DNA from: Dactylosporangium fulvum
GTDB lineage: Bacteria; Actinomycetota; Actinomycetes; Mycobacteriales; Micromonosporaceae
Assembly (NCBI RefSeq): GCF_025137375.1
Contig: NZ_CP073720.1
Span: 2,132,501 to 2,196,500 of the forward strand
Reading direction: 5' to 3'
Length of the DNA: 64,000 nt
Below are positions 1 through 8,548 of this stretch, in pieces. A program made the translations under genes and the position numbers. Position 1 is the first letter of the stretch; every line of letters starts with the position of its first letter. A model generated the notes under the pieces. That model was not told the DNA's origin. It saw only the letters and a list, made by a program, of their open reading frames with translations, and ran no database searches.

Positions 1-2
1 AC

Positions 3-680
3 CGTGAGCTGGAGACGTGGCTGGCCGTCGACCTGAGCGCGAGCCTGGACTTCGGCACGGCGAAGTACCTCAAGCGCGACCTCGCGATCGCCGCGGCCGC
101 CGCCGTGTCGCACCTGACCGTGCGGGGCGGCAACCGCATCGGCGCCGTGGTCGGGACCGCGAGCGAGCTCACCCGGCTGCCCGCCCGCCCCGGCCGCAAG
201 GACGCCCAGGGACTGCTGCGCACCATCGCGCTCACCCCGCCCCGGCCCGGCCGGGCCGACCTGGGCGCGCTCATCGACATGCTCAACCGCCCGCCGCGCC
301 GGCGCGGCATGGTCGTCGTGATCTCCGACTTCATGACGCCGGTGAGCCAGTGGGCCCGCCCGCTGCGCAAGCTGGGCGTCCGGCACGACCTGCTCGCCGT
401 CGAGGTCGTCGACCCGCGGGAGCTGGAGTTGCCGAACGTCGGGGTGATCGCCCTCGTCGACCCGGAGACTGGGAGCATGCACGAGGTGCAGACCGCCGAC
501 GCCAAGCTGCGCCACCGGTATGCGCACGCGGCCGCCGCGCAGCGCGCCGAGATCGCCTCGGCCATCCGCGGCGCCAACGCGTCCCACCTGCGCCTGCGCA
601 CCGACTCCGACTGGCTGCTCGACATCGTCCGGTTCGTCGCTGCACAGCGGCACGCCCGAACTCGAGGAACGACCCGATGA
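3..680 (+). CDS. DUF58 domain protein, C-terminal part (cut by window start)
   Basis: The frame is open from base 3 and ends in TGA at 678-680, so only the last ~225 residues are visible and the true start lies outside. The visible part opens with WLAVDLSASLDFG, the vWA-like DUF58 core with its D-x-S-x-S metal-site pattern, and continues with MVVVISDFM. DUF58 proteins are usually encoded after a MoxR AAA ATPase and before vWA membrane proteins, and are thought to act in envelope-associated chaperone or assembly complexes. The stop overlaps the start of the next gene (ATGA), so the two are translationally coupled. The order matches Rv1480-Rv1481 upstream of fabG1-inhA in mycobacteria. Family is secure; the cellular target is unknown. 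Confidence 0.85.
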   Translation, partial: RELETWLAVDLSASLDFGTAKYLKRDLAIAAAAAVSHLTVRGGNRIGAVVGTASELTRLPARPGRKDAQGLLRTIALTPPRPGRADLGALIDMLNRPPRRRGMVVVISDFMTPVSQWARPLRKLGVRHDLLAVEVVDPRELELPNVGVIALVDPETGSMHEVQTADAKLRHRYAHAAAAQRAEIASAIRGANASHLRLRTDSDWLLDIVRFVAAQRHARTRGTTR

Positions 681-1627
681 TCCGTTTGCTCTCGCCGTGG
701 TGGCTGCTGTCCCTGGTGCCGGTGGCCGCCGTCATCGGCGTGTACATCTGGCGGCAGCTGCACCGGCGCGCGTTCGCGGTGCGGTTCACCAACGTCGATC
801 TGCTCTCCAGCCTGGTGCCGAAGGGCATCGGCGTGCGCCGGCACTTCAGTGCCGCGGCGTTCCTGCTGAGCCTCGTCATCCTCGGCTTCGGCATGGCCCG
901 CCCGTCGATCGACACCAAGGAGCCGCTGGAGCGGGCGACCATCATGCTCGCCATCGACGTGTCGCTGTCGATGCAGGCGACGGACGTACAACCCACTCGA
1001 ATCGAGGCCGCCAAGTCGGCCGCGGCCGACTTCGTCAAGCAGTTGCCCGCGTCGTTCAACGTCGGGCTGGTGTCCTTCGCGAAGACCGCCAGCGTGCTGG
1101 TGTCGCCGACCAAGGAGCGCAACTCCGTCCTCCAGGCGATCGACGGCCTCTCGCTGCAGGAGTCGACGGCGACGGGCGAGGCGGTGTTCACAAGCCTCGA
1201 CGCGATCCGCACCGTCCCCGCCGACGGCGCGGCAGGACCGCCGCCGGCCCGGATCGTGCTGCTGTCCGACGGGTTCCGCACCGCCGGCCGCTCGCTGGAG
1301 GACGCGTCGGCGGCGGCCGCGGCGGCCAGCGTGCCGGTGTCGACGATCGCGTTCGGCACCGACGAGGGCGTGGTGCGCATCGGCAACACCCCGCAGCGGG
1401 TGCCGGTCGACCGGCCGTCGCTGCAGAAGGTCGCCGAGGTCACCAAGGGCTATTTCTACGAGGCGGCCAGCAAGGACGAGCTCAAGCGCGTCTACACCGA
1501 CATGGGCAGCTCGATCGGCTACCGGACGAAGCCGCGCGAGGTCACCCAGTGGTACCTGGGCATCGGTTTCCTGTTCGCCCTGGCGGCGGGCGGACTGAGT
1601 CTGCTGTGGGGCTCGCGGCTGCCGTAG
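677..1627 (+). CDS. VWA domain membrane protein (BatA/Rv1481-like)
   Basis: A 316-residue protein starting at the ATG that overlaps the upstream TGA; the frame stays open further upstream, but that part is a shadow of the DUF58 gene. It has an N-terminal membrane segment (residues ~5-20, LLSPWWLLSLVPVAAVIG), a second one near 60-75, a von Willebrand A domain with the MIDAS motif DVSLSMQATD near residue 95, and a C-terminal membrane segment just before the end (LGIGFLFALAAGGLSLLWG). The vWA domain should therefore lie between membrane anchors. It pairs with the DUF58 gene and presumably an off-window MoxR. Function beyond a MoxR-type complex is unknown. Confidence 0.88.
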   Translation: MIRLLSPWWLLSLVPVAAVIGVYIWRQLHRRAFAVRFTNVDLLSSLVPKGIGVRRHFSAAAFLLSLVILGFGMARPSIDTKEPLERATIMLAIDVSLSMQATDVQPTRIEAAKSAAADFVKQLPASFNVGLVSFAKTASVLVSPTKERNSVLQAIDGLSLQESTATGEAVFTSLDAIRTVPADGAAGPPPARIVLLSDGFRTAGRSLEDASAAAAAASVPVSTIAFGTDEGVVRIGNTPQRVPVDRPSLQKVAEVTKGYFYEAASKDELKRVYTDMGSSIGYRTKPREVTQWYLGIGFLFALAAGGLSLLWGSRLP

Positions 1628-1633
1628 CCGTGA

Positions 1634-1717
1634 TCAGTGGGCGCCGACCATGAAGAACAGGGCGGCGACCCACACTGCGACCAGGAAAAAGCCAACGGGC
1701 GCGATGAAGCGGCTCAC
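1634..1717 (-). CDS. Predicted 27-residue membrane miniprotein
   Basis: GTG start at 1717 and TGA at 1634-1636. A good Shine-Dalgarno (GGGAG) sits 6 nt upstream on the minus strand. The peptide is one hydrophobic helix (about residues 7-25, including PVGFFLVAVWVAALFFMVG) with a short basic N-terminus, so it should insert in the membrane. It is convergent with the VWA gene and lies downstream, on the same strand, of the cysteine leader peptide and the 14-codon ORF. It is in frame with the 14-codon ORF, separated from it by a TAG. I recognise no family. The RBS plus clean transmembrane helix support it; expression is unproven. Confidence 0.45.
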   Translation of the reverse strand: MSRFIAPVGFFLVAVWVAALFFMVGAH

Positions 1718-1795
1718 GACGTGCTCCCAACGGGTGTGTCTCGGGGATCGGAGAACAGACACGCGAAAGCCGTGGCAGGGTTGCCAGCAAGATTG

Positions 1796-1840
1796 CTAGA
1801 ACGAACTCCGGCCACGACTGGAGGGATCGCTACTTCGCAC
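1796..1840 (-). CDS. 14-codon ORF behind a perfect Shine-Dalgarno
   Basis: GTG at 1840, TAG at 1796-1798. Its ribosome-binding site AGGAGGTGATC (1844-1854, minus strand) is complementary to the whole 3' end of 16S rRNA, far stronger than neighbouring genes use, and lies 8 nt from the GTG. The peptide is rich in Ser (6 of 14) and Arg (3). The AGG AGG TGA of this RBS is also the end of the cysteine-rich leader ORF at 1846-1908, so ribosomes finishing or stalling there would control access to this start. It may be the remnant of a longer gene now interrupted by TAG, or a regulatory peptide. Confidence 0.4.
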   Translation of the reverse strand: MRSSDPSSRGRSSF

Positions 1841-1845
1841 AGCGA

Positions 1846-1908
1846 TCACCTCCTGAGAGCAGCTGCCGTGCCGGACGGGCAGCAATGGGCCCGGTAGCAA
1901 CCGGACAT
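1846..1908 (-). CDS. Cysteine-rich leader peptide (putative attenuator uORF)
   Basis: ATG at 1908 (GTGAGG five nt upstream) opens a 20-codon frame that contains three TGC Cys codons: CYRAHCC at residues 4-10. It ends in AGG AGG TGA, so its last codons are the Shine-Dalgarno of the next ORF. Short uORFs with Cys runs that overlap the downstream ribosome-binding site are a known actinobacterial device (described in mycobacteria) for sensing cysteine through ribosome stalling. A -10-like TACGAT lies at 1921-1926 on the minus strand. Only tiny ORFs follow before the convergent VWA gene, so the regulated target is unclear and this may be an orphan or decayed attenuator. Confidence 0.55.
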   Translation of the reverse strand: MSGCYRAHCCPSGTAAALRR

Positions 1909-2735
<827 letters not shown>

Positions 2736-2753
2736 AGGGAGCTCGACGCAGAC

Positions 2754-3524
2754 ATGAGTGGACTTCTCGAAGGCAAGCGGCTGCTGATCACCGGGATCAT
2801 CACCGAACAGTCGATCGCCTTCTCCGCCGCGAAGCTCGCCCAGGAGCAGGGCGCCGAGGTGGTCCTGACCGGTTTCGGCCGGCTGTCGCTGGTCGAGCGG
2901 ATCGCCAGGCGCCTGCCCAAGGAGGCGCCGCTGATCGAGCTCGACGTCACCAACCGGGAGCACCTCGACGGCCTGGCCGGCAAGGTGCGCGAGCACGTCG
3001 ACGGCCTCGACGGCGTCCTGCACTCGATCGGCTTCGCGCCCGCGTCCTGCCTCGGCGGTGGGTTCCTCGACGCGCCGTGGGAGGACGTGGCCACCGCGGT
3101 GCACGTGTCGACGTTCTCGTTCAAGTCCCTGGCGGTGGCCTGCCTGCCGCTCATGGGCAACGGCGGCGCGATCGTCGGGCTCGACTTCGACGCCAGCAGG
3201 GCCTGGCCGGTGTACGACTGGATGGGCGTGGCCAAGGCGGGCCTGGAGTCCACGTCGCGATACCTCGCCCGCGACCTCGGCCAGCGCGGCATCCGGGTCA
3301 ACCTGGTCGCTGCCGGCCCGCTGCGCACGATGGCCGCCAAGTCCATTCCCGGCTTCGCCGTCTTCGAGGACTCCTGGGCGAAGACCGCGCCGCTCGGCTG
3401 GGACCTCAACGACCAGGTGGCCGCGGCGAAGGCGTGCTGCGCGCTGCTGTCCGACTGGTTCCCGGCCACGACCGGTGAGATCGTTCACGTCGACGGCGGC
3501 TACCACGCGGTCGGCTCGTCCTGA
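2754..3524 (+). CDS. inhA: Enoyl-[ACP] reductase, InhA/FabI type (NADH)
   Basis: 256 residues with the divergent SDR signature of InhA: GIITEQSIAF at 14-23 around the nucleotide site, SIGF at 91-94, and the YDWMGVAK motif giving catalytic Tyr154 and Lys161 (Tyr158/Lys165 in M. tuberculosis InhA). It carries out the last reductive step of each fatty-acid elongation cycle. The residues where isoniazid-resistance changes occur in mycobacteria (Ile and Ser in the two loops) are conserved here. It is co-directional with fabG and preceded by a GGGAG ribosome-binding site. The InhA name is by family resemblance; fabI would also be acceptable. Confidence 0.93.
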   Translation: MSGLLEGKRLLITGIITEQSIAFSAAKLAQEQGAEVVLTGFGRLSLVERIARRLPKEAPLIELDVTNREHLDGLAGKVREHVDGLDGVLHSIGFAPASCLGGGFLDAPWEDVATAVHVSTFSFKSLAVACLPLMGNGGAIVGLDFDASRAWPVYDWMGVAKAGLESTSRYLARDLGQRGIRVNLVAAGPLRTMAAKSIPGFAVFEDSWAKTAPLGWDLNDQVAAAKACCALLSDWFPATTGEIVHVDGGYHAVGSS

Positions 3525-3544
3525 CCCGAGCGCAGAATAGGGGC

Positions 3545-4552
3545 GTGGTTTACGACGCGTTCCTCCTGGTTTCGTTCGGCGGTCCGGAAGGGCAGGACGA
3601 GGTCCTGCCCTTCATGGAAAACGTGACCCGTGGGCGGGGCATCCCGCGCGAGCGACTGGAGCTGGTCGCGGAGCACTACCGGCACTTCGGTGGTGTCTCG
3701 CCGATCAATGCGCAGTGCCGGGCCCTGATCGAGGCGCTGCGGCCCGAGCTGGACCTGCCGATCTACTGGGGCAACCGCAACTGGCACCCGTTCCTCGCCG
3801 ACACCGTCCGGCAGATGCGCGACGACGGGGTGCGCCGCGCGCTGGCGTTCGTCACCAGCCCGTTCGGCTCGTACTCGTCCTGCCGGCAGTACCTCGACGA
3901 CATCGCGCGCGCCCGCGCCGACGTCGGCCCGGACGCGCCCGAGATCGACAAGATCCGGCACTACCACGACCACCCGGGGTACATCGCACCGCACGCCGAC
4001 GCCGTCCACGCCGCGCTGGAGGCGCTGCCGTCCCGTATGAACGCGCGCCTCGTCTTCACCGCCCACTCGATCCCGACCTCGATGAACGCGGCCAGCGGAC
4101 CGGGCGGGGCAGGCCGCTACGAGGCGCAGCTGCGCGAGACCGCCGCCCTCGTCGCCGCCGAGGCCGCCCCCGAGCTGCCGTGGGACCTGGTCTGGCAGAG
4201 CCGCTCCGGTCCGCCGCAGGTGCCGTGGCTGGAGCCGGACGTCAACGACCACCTGGAGGCCCTGGCGAAGGCGGGTGTGACGGAGGTGGTGGTGAGCCCG
4301 ATCGGGTTCATCTCCGACCACCTCGAGGTGGTGTGGGACCTCGACGTCGAGGCGAAGAACACCGCCGCCCGCCTCGGTCTCGCGTACGAGCGGGCCGCCA
4401 CCCCCGGGCACGATCCGCGGTTCGTGACGATGATCCGACAGCTCGTGGACGAGCGCGTGCTTGCTCACAGTAACGTTCGTCACGCCTTGGGCACCGTTCC
4501 CACCTGGGATTACTGTCCCGCCGACTGCTGCGTGTCACCAAAACGCGCATAG
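3545..4552 (+). CDS. hemH: Ferrochelatase, actinobacterial coproporphyrin type
   Basis: 335 residues. Catalytic His174 lies in FTAHSIP and Glu261 in SDHLEVVWD, both typical of the family. In actinobacteria this enzyme inserts Fe2+ into coproporphyrin III (CpfC) in the coproporphyrin-dependent haem route. Cys113 (SYSSCRQY) and a C-terminal CPADCC (Cys324, 328, 329) could ligate the [2Fe-2S] cluster known from mycobacterial ferrochelatases, although the spacing differs. GTG start; a -10-like CAGAAT ends exactly 6 nt before it (3533-3538), so a leaderless internal promoter is possible. Located after inhA as in mycobacteria. Confidence 0.92.
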   Translation: MVYDAFLLVSFGGPEGQDEVLPFMENVTRGRGIPRERLELVAEHYRHFGGVSPINAQCRALIEALRPELDLPIYWGNRNWHPFLADTVRQMRDDGVRRALAFVTSPFGSYSSCRQYLDDIARARADVGPDAPEIDKIRHYHDHPGYIAPHADAVHAALEALPSRMNARLVFTAHSIPTSMNAASGPGGAGRYEAQLRETAALVAAEAAPELPWDLVWQSRSGPPQVPWLEPDVNDHLEALAKAGVTEVVVSPIGFISDHLEVVWDLDVEAKNTAARLGLAYERAATPGHDPRFVTMIRQLVDERVLAHSNVRHALGTVPTWDYCPADCCVSPKRA

Positions 4553-4575
4553 GCTCGAAACGAAGCTGAGGGAGT

Positions 4576-5364
4576 ATGTTGCGCGTGAGAGAACGCAAGC
4601 CCATCGAGTCCTGGCTCACCGACATGGACGGGGTCCTCGTGCACGAGGGCGTCCCCGTGCCCGGCGCACCGGAGTTCGTCAACCGGCTGCGCTCGTCCGG
4701 CAAGCCCTTCCTGATCCTGACGAACAACTCCATCTACACGGCCCGCGACCTCCAGGCGCGGCTGCGCAGGATAGGCTTCGACGTCCCCGAGTCCTCGATC
4801 TGGACCTCGGCCCTGGCCACGGCCCAGTTCCTGGACACTCAGCGCCCCGGTGGCACCGCCTACGTCATCGGCGAGGCCGGCCTGACCACGGCGATGCACG
4901 AGGTCGGCTACATCCTGACCGACACCGAGCCCGACTACGTCGTGCTGGGGGAGACCCGCACCTACAGCTTCGAGGCGATCACGGCGGCCATCCGGCTCAT
5001 CAACAACGGCGCGCGGTTCATCTGCACCAACCCGGACGCCACGGGCCCGTCCAACGAGGGTGCCCTGCCGGCGTGCGGCGCGGTCGCCGCGCTGATCTCG
5101 AAGGCGACCGGGATCGAGCCGTACTTCATCGGCAAGCCCAACCCGATGATGATGCGCTCGGCACTCAACAGCATCGACGCGCACTCGGAGACGACGGCGA
5201 TGATCGGCGACCGCATGGACACCGACGTCCTCTGCGGGTTGGAGGCAGGCTTGGAGACGATCCTGGTGCTGAGCGGCATCAGTACGGCGGCCGACGTCGA
5301 GCGCTACCCGTACCGCCCGTCGCGCATCATCCCCTCGGTGGCCCACCTGATCGACGAGATCTGA
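4576..5364 (+). CDS. HAD-superfamily IIA phosphatase (NagD-like)
   Basis: 262 residues. Motif I DMDGVL at 16-21 (Asp nucleophile 16), TNNS at 49-52 (motif II), FIGKPNP around 180 (motif III Lys) and MIGDRMDTD near 208 (motif IV). The type-IIA cap between motifs II and III places it with NagD/phosphoglycolate phosphatase-like enzymes acting on small phosphorylated metabolites in the cytosol. GGGAGT lies just before the ATG. It follows hemH by 23 nt and may be co-transcribed. The natural substrate cannot be read from sequence. Confidence 0.88.
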   Translation: MLRVRERKPIESWLTDMDGVLVHEGVPVPGAPEFVNRLRSSGKPFLILTNNSIYTARDLQARLRRIGFDVPESSIWTSALATAQFLDTQRPGGTAYVIGEAGLTTAMHEVGYILTDTEPDYVVLGETRTYSFEAITAAIRLINNGARFICTNPDATGPSNEGALPACGAVAALISKATGIEPYFIGKPNPMMMRSALNSIDAHSETTAMIGDRMDTDVLCGLEAGLETILVLSGISTAADVERYPYRPSRIIPSVAHLIDEI

Positions 5365-5382
5365 CGGGCCGGACCAGCGGCA

Positions 5383-6813
5383 TCACGATCCGGAAGACTT
5401 GACGCTCTTCCGGATCGTGCCTGCCGGGCCGGCCGGAGTGGCTGGACGCATCGGGAGGAACAGGGCGGGGACCACCGCGAGGGCGGTGAAGCCGAGGACC
5501 CACCAGAAGGTGCCCGCGAAGGCGGCGGCCAGCGCTCCGGGCTGGTGGGCCGCGCGGTGCTGCAGGATCGCCGCCAGCACGGCCGCGCCGACCGACGCGC
5601 CGATGGTCTGGACCATGGTGATGGCGCTGGTCGCACTCGGAATCGCGGTGGGCGGCAGACCCTGGTAGGCGGCGGCCGAGACCGGGACCGCGACAGCGGC
5701 GATCCCGATGCCCCAGAGCAGCAGCGACGCGGCCAGGACCAGAGCGTGGGTGTGCGAGGTCACCTGCGTGTACGCGATGGCGCCGAGCGTGGTCACGGCT
5801 ATCCCGGTGAGGACGACAGGGCGGGCCCCGATGCGGTCGGTCAACTTGCCGACGTGGGGCAGGGCGAGCATGGTGCCGAGGCTCTGCGGGGCCAGGAGCA
5901 TGCCGGCGGTGAGCGCGCTGTGGCCGCGGACCTGCTGGTAGTACAGAGGTATCAGCAGCAACGCCCCGAAGATCGACAGCCGTGACACGAAGTTGAGCGC
6001 CGAGGCGGCGGCCAGTGCCCGGTGGGTGAACAGGCGCAGGTCGATCACCGGGGCCTCGGACGTCCGCAGCGCGTAGACGACGAAGGCGACCAGCAGGACC
6101 ACTCCGGCGGCCAATGGGACCAGGCCGTGGCCGGACGTGCCGGTCCGGGACAGGCCGAAGATGAGCAGGGCGATGGCGGGTGACAGCAGCGCCAGGCCGG
6201 GCAGGTCCAGGCGGCGGACCTCGCGCCGACCGTCGTCGGGGATGCCGCGGTAGGACACTGCCAGCGCGAGGAGGGCGACGGGCACGTTGAGGTAGAAGAT
6301 CCAGCGCCAGCCGACGCTGTCGACGATCAGGCCGCCGAGCAGCGGGCCGACGATGGGCGCGAGTTGCGTGGGCACCGCCGCGATCGCCATCACCCGGCCT
6401 CGGCGTTCGGGGCCGGCGGCGTGGACGAGGATCATGATGCTCAGCGGCACGATCATGCCGCCGCCGATGCCCTGCGCGACCCGGAACGTGATCAGGCTTC
6501 CGACGGACCAGGCGGCGCCGCACAGTGCCGAACCGGTCATGAAGACGGTGAGCGCGAACAGCCACATGGTGCGGGTGCCGAACCGCTCGGCCAGTCGGCC
6601 GGTCAGCGGGATGACCAGCGCGATCGACAGCAGATAAGCGGTGTTGACCCACTGCACCGTGGCGATGGAGGTCTGGAACGCGCGGGTCATGCCGGCCAGC
6701 GCGACGGTGACCATCGTCATGTCCAGCATTGCGGTGATGGTTCCGGCCACGACAACAGCACTGAGCTTGAGCACGGCACGGTCGAGGCGCGGGACGGTCG
6801 GGGTTCCGCTCAT
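5383..6813 (-). CDS. MFS drug exporter, DHA2 (14-TM) family
   Basis: 476 residues from the ATG at 6813; a start 9 nt further upstream would fall inside the operator. About 14 hydrophobic helices and family features such as [16 protein letters not shown] (motif A loop) and [16 protein letters not shown] (motif C region) identify a proton-driven multidrug exporter of the DHA2/EmrB type in the cytoplasmic membrane. It is divergent from a TetR gene and shares with it a perfect inverted operator. The ATG lies 7 nt after TATAGT, with no Shine-Dalgarno, so the mRNA is probably leaderless. Expected to be repressed by the neighbour and induced by its ligand; substrate unknown. Confidence 0.9.
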   Translation of the reverse strand: MSGTPTVPRLDRAVLKLSAVVVAGTITAMLDMTMVTVALAGMTRAFQTSIATVQWVNTAYLLSIALVIPLTGRLAERFGTRTMWLFALTVFMTGSALCGAAWSVGSLITFRVAQGIGGGMIVPLSIMILVHAAGPERRGRVMAIAAVPTQLAPIVGPLLGGLIVDSVGWRWIFYLNVPVALLALAVSYRGIPDDGRREVRRLDLPGLALLSPAIALLIFGLSRTGTSGHGLVPLAAGVVLLVAFVVYALRTSEAPVIDLRLFTHRALAAASALNFVSRLSIFGALLLIPLYYQQVRGHSALTAGMLLAPQSLGTMLALPHVGKLTDRIGARPVVLTGIAVTTLGAIAYTQVTSHTHALVLAASLLLWGIGIAAVAVPVSAAAYQGLPPTAIPSATSAITMVQTIGASVGAAVLAAILQHRAAHQPGALAAAFAGTFWWVLGFTALAVVPALFLPMRPATPAGPAGTIRKSVKSSGS

Positions 6814-6872
6814 GAACTGCACTATACCGTGCAGTGTAGTTGCTGGCTACACTGCACGGTATAGTGAATTCC
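6814..6872. promoter_or_regulatory. Divergent promoter with perfect 20-bp inverted operator (TetR site)
   Basis: Arms CACTATACCGTGCAGTGTAG (6820-6839) and its exact reverse complement (6847-6866) flank ttgctgg. Each arm is itself an imperfect dyad, so two repressor dimers could bind. Each arm also contains the -10 hexamer TATAGT of one gene: 6821-6826 on the minus strand for the exporter and 6860-6865 on the plus strand for tetR. Each hexamer is followed by exactly 7 nt and then ATG. Repressor binding should block both promoters at once. Sequence facts are direct; regulator assignment is inference from adjacency. Confidence 0.85.
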
Positions 6873-7514
6873 ATGCCGAGCAACTCGCCCCCATTGCGCC
6901 AGGGGTCACCGGTCAAACGCGCCGCGATCGTCCGTGCGGCGCTCGAGGTGTTCGTCCGGGAGGGCTACGCCCGGGCGAGCGTCGACGCCATCGCCGCCGG
7001 CGCGGGCGTTTCCAAGCGCACCATCTACGACTACTACGGCGACAAGGAACAGCTGTTTCTCTCGACCCTGCGGGAGACCAAGGAGGCGCAGGCGGCGGCG
7101 TTCCGCGAACTGCTGGACCGCACCCTCGGCCAGGTCGACGACATCGAGGCTGCCCTGACCCTCTTCGGCTGCGAGTTCGCCACCGAGATCGCGCGATCGG
7201 CGGAACGGGCCGCCGTCATGCGCCTGACGATCGCGGAGGCGTCACACTTTCCGGTCCTGCTGGAGCGGTCCACCAACGACGCCGTCCAGCGCGCCCTCGC
7301 CGACCGGCTGGCCGAGCTGGCGGGGCAGGGCCTGCTCGACATCCCGGACCCGATGGAGGCTGCCGAGTTCCTGGGGCTGCTGGTCACCGGCCGCGTGAAC
7401 AACCGTTCCTGGTACGGCGCCGTGCGGCTCGACGACGCCGAGATCGCCCGACTGGTCGCCGGTGGCGTACGGATCTTCCTGCACGCCTACCGGCCGGCTG
7501 TCGCCGGCCGCTGA
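6873..7514 (+). CDS. TetR-family repressor of the adjacent exporter
   Basis: 213 residues from the ATG at 6873, chosen because it lies 7 nt behind TATAGT; longer readings start inside the operator. The N-terminal helix-turn-helix covers about residues 15-60 (ARASVDAIAAGAGVSKRTIYDYYGDKEQLF). The C-terminal ligand-binding domain is family-typical but not informative. It is divergent from a DHA2 exporter and separated from it by the double operator, the usual arrangement of a local drug-responsive repressor that also represses itself. The inducer is unknown. Confidence 0.9.
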   Translation: MPSNSPPLRQGSPVKRAAIVRAALEVFVREGYARASVDAIAAGAGVSKRTIYDYYGDKEQLFLSTLRETKEAQAAAFRELLDRTLGQVDDIEAALTLFGCEFATEIARSAERAAVMRLTIAEASHFPVLLERSTNDAVQRALADRLAELAGQGLLDIPDPMEAAEFLGLLVTGRVNNRSWYGAVRLDDAEIARLVAGGVRIFLHAYRPAVAGR

Positions 7515-7622
7515 AGTCCGCCGAACGCAGCTCGGGCTTCCGGTCGCGGGTCGCCTGCCTATCGGGCATTGCGGATATGTTCGGATCGGGCTGCTGCCCG
7601 GCGGTCGGACCCCTCTCGAGTC

Positions 7623-7670
7623 GACCTTGGTGACTTTCCGTGGTCCTGGCAACGGAAATCGACCAAGGTC
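7623..7670. repeat. Stem-loop with ACGGAAA/TTTCCGT core
   Basis: Arms GACCTTGGT (7623-7631) and ACCAAGGTC (7662-7670) pair perfectly; after a 3x3 internal bubble, TTTCCGT (7635-7641) pairs with ACGGAAA (7652-7658) around a 10-nt loop. It lies between the convergent tetR and minus-strand gene 7685-8473, so it could end transcription from both sides, but there is no T tract. The same ACGGAAA/TTTCCGT core recurs at 33361-33381, hinting at a dispersed palindromic repeat. Confidence 0.6.
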
Positions 7671-7684
7671 AAGTTGGAGAGCGG

Positions 7685-8473
7685 TCAGAGGAGTGGGGCG
7701 TTGCAGGCCGCCACCAGTGCCCGGCGGCAGGCGGTGGTCAGCGGGCGGAGGGCCGCGTCGCGTTGCTGGACCTCGTAGCCGTTGATCGCGCCGCCCGGAG
7801 CCGCGTGCTCGGCCAGCGCCAGGACGCGGTCCAGGATGCTCGCCCGCGCGTACAACCGGCGCGCCCGAGGATCGTAGCCCGGCGGGAGGTCGGTCGCGCC
7901 GTCCGGCTTGCGCAGCGCCTCGATCGCGCCGGCCAGCTCTGGGCGCCACTGGGCGATGTCCAGCTTGGCCAGCGTGCGGGTCGCCGTGGCGAGCTCGGCC
8001 GAGAGTTCGGCCTCCGCCTCGGCCGTCGACGGGTCGTCGAACCGTGGTGCGGTCGCCGGCTCCGGCAGGACGAACACGCGCCACAGCACCGTCTCGAACT
8101 CGTCACCCGAGCCGGACGTGTGCAACCGTACCTCCGGGACGAACCCCAGCGTGCCGGCGATCACGCCCTCACCCGCCAGCAGGGCCGTGCCGGTGAACGG
8201 GCCGGGGCCGGGCAGGCCGCGCGGGTCGCCGGGTGCCGGGAGCACCAGCCGGACCTCGTCCGGGTGGAGCTTCGACAGCGACGCCAGCGCGTCGGCGAGC
8301 GACACGTCGGTCCACGTTCCGGGGACGTCGGAGACCATGTGCTCCTCGTCGCCGGCGATCTCGGCGGCGGCGTCGTCGCACGGCACGAGGCCGGCGCGCC
8401 ACGCCCGGACCCATGCCACGAAACGCGCCGCGCGGCGCGCCTGCAGGGTCGCCGCGCGTGCTGCGGGGGACAT
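7685..8473 (-). CDS. Conserved-looking hypothetical protein (262 aa)
   Basis: I do not recognise a named domain. The protein is acidic, starts MSPAARAATLQARRAARF, has no signal peptide or membrane helix, and ends with two helical stretches rich in Ala, Arg and Leu (KLDIAQWRPELAGAIEALRK and RASILDRVLALAEHAAPG). ATG at 8473 is preceded by TACCCT plus 7 nt, consistent with leaderless transcription; an in-frame extension upstream is antisense to the neighbour and was not used. It is divergent from the DUF3097 gene with a 75-nt gap, so they may share a control region. Probably cytosolic; function unknown. Confidence 0.65.
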   Translation of the reverse strand: MSPAARAATLQARRAARFVAWVRAWRAGLVPCDDAAAEIAGDEEHMVSDVPGTWTDVSLADALASLSKLHPDEVRLVLPAPGDPRGLPGPGPFTGTALLAGEGVIAGTLGFVPEVRLHTSGSGDEFETVLWRVFVLPEPATAPRFDDPSTAEAEAELSAELATATRTLAKLDIAQWRPELAGAIEALRKPDGATDLPPGYDPRARRLYARASILDRVLALAEHAAPGGAINGYEVQQRDAALRPLTTACRRALVAACNAPLL

Positions 8474-8548
8474 GGGAGCAAGGGTACGTGCTGACGTGCC
8501 GGTATGTCTCGCAGGCGATGACGCCGTCAGCCGATACGCTTCCCGGGC

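Noticed and set aside
1634..1840. Readthrough or pyrrolysine decoding of the TAG between the 14-codon ORF and the membrane miniprotein
   Set aside because: No evidence of a special decoding system; the miniprotein has its own good RBS.
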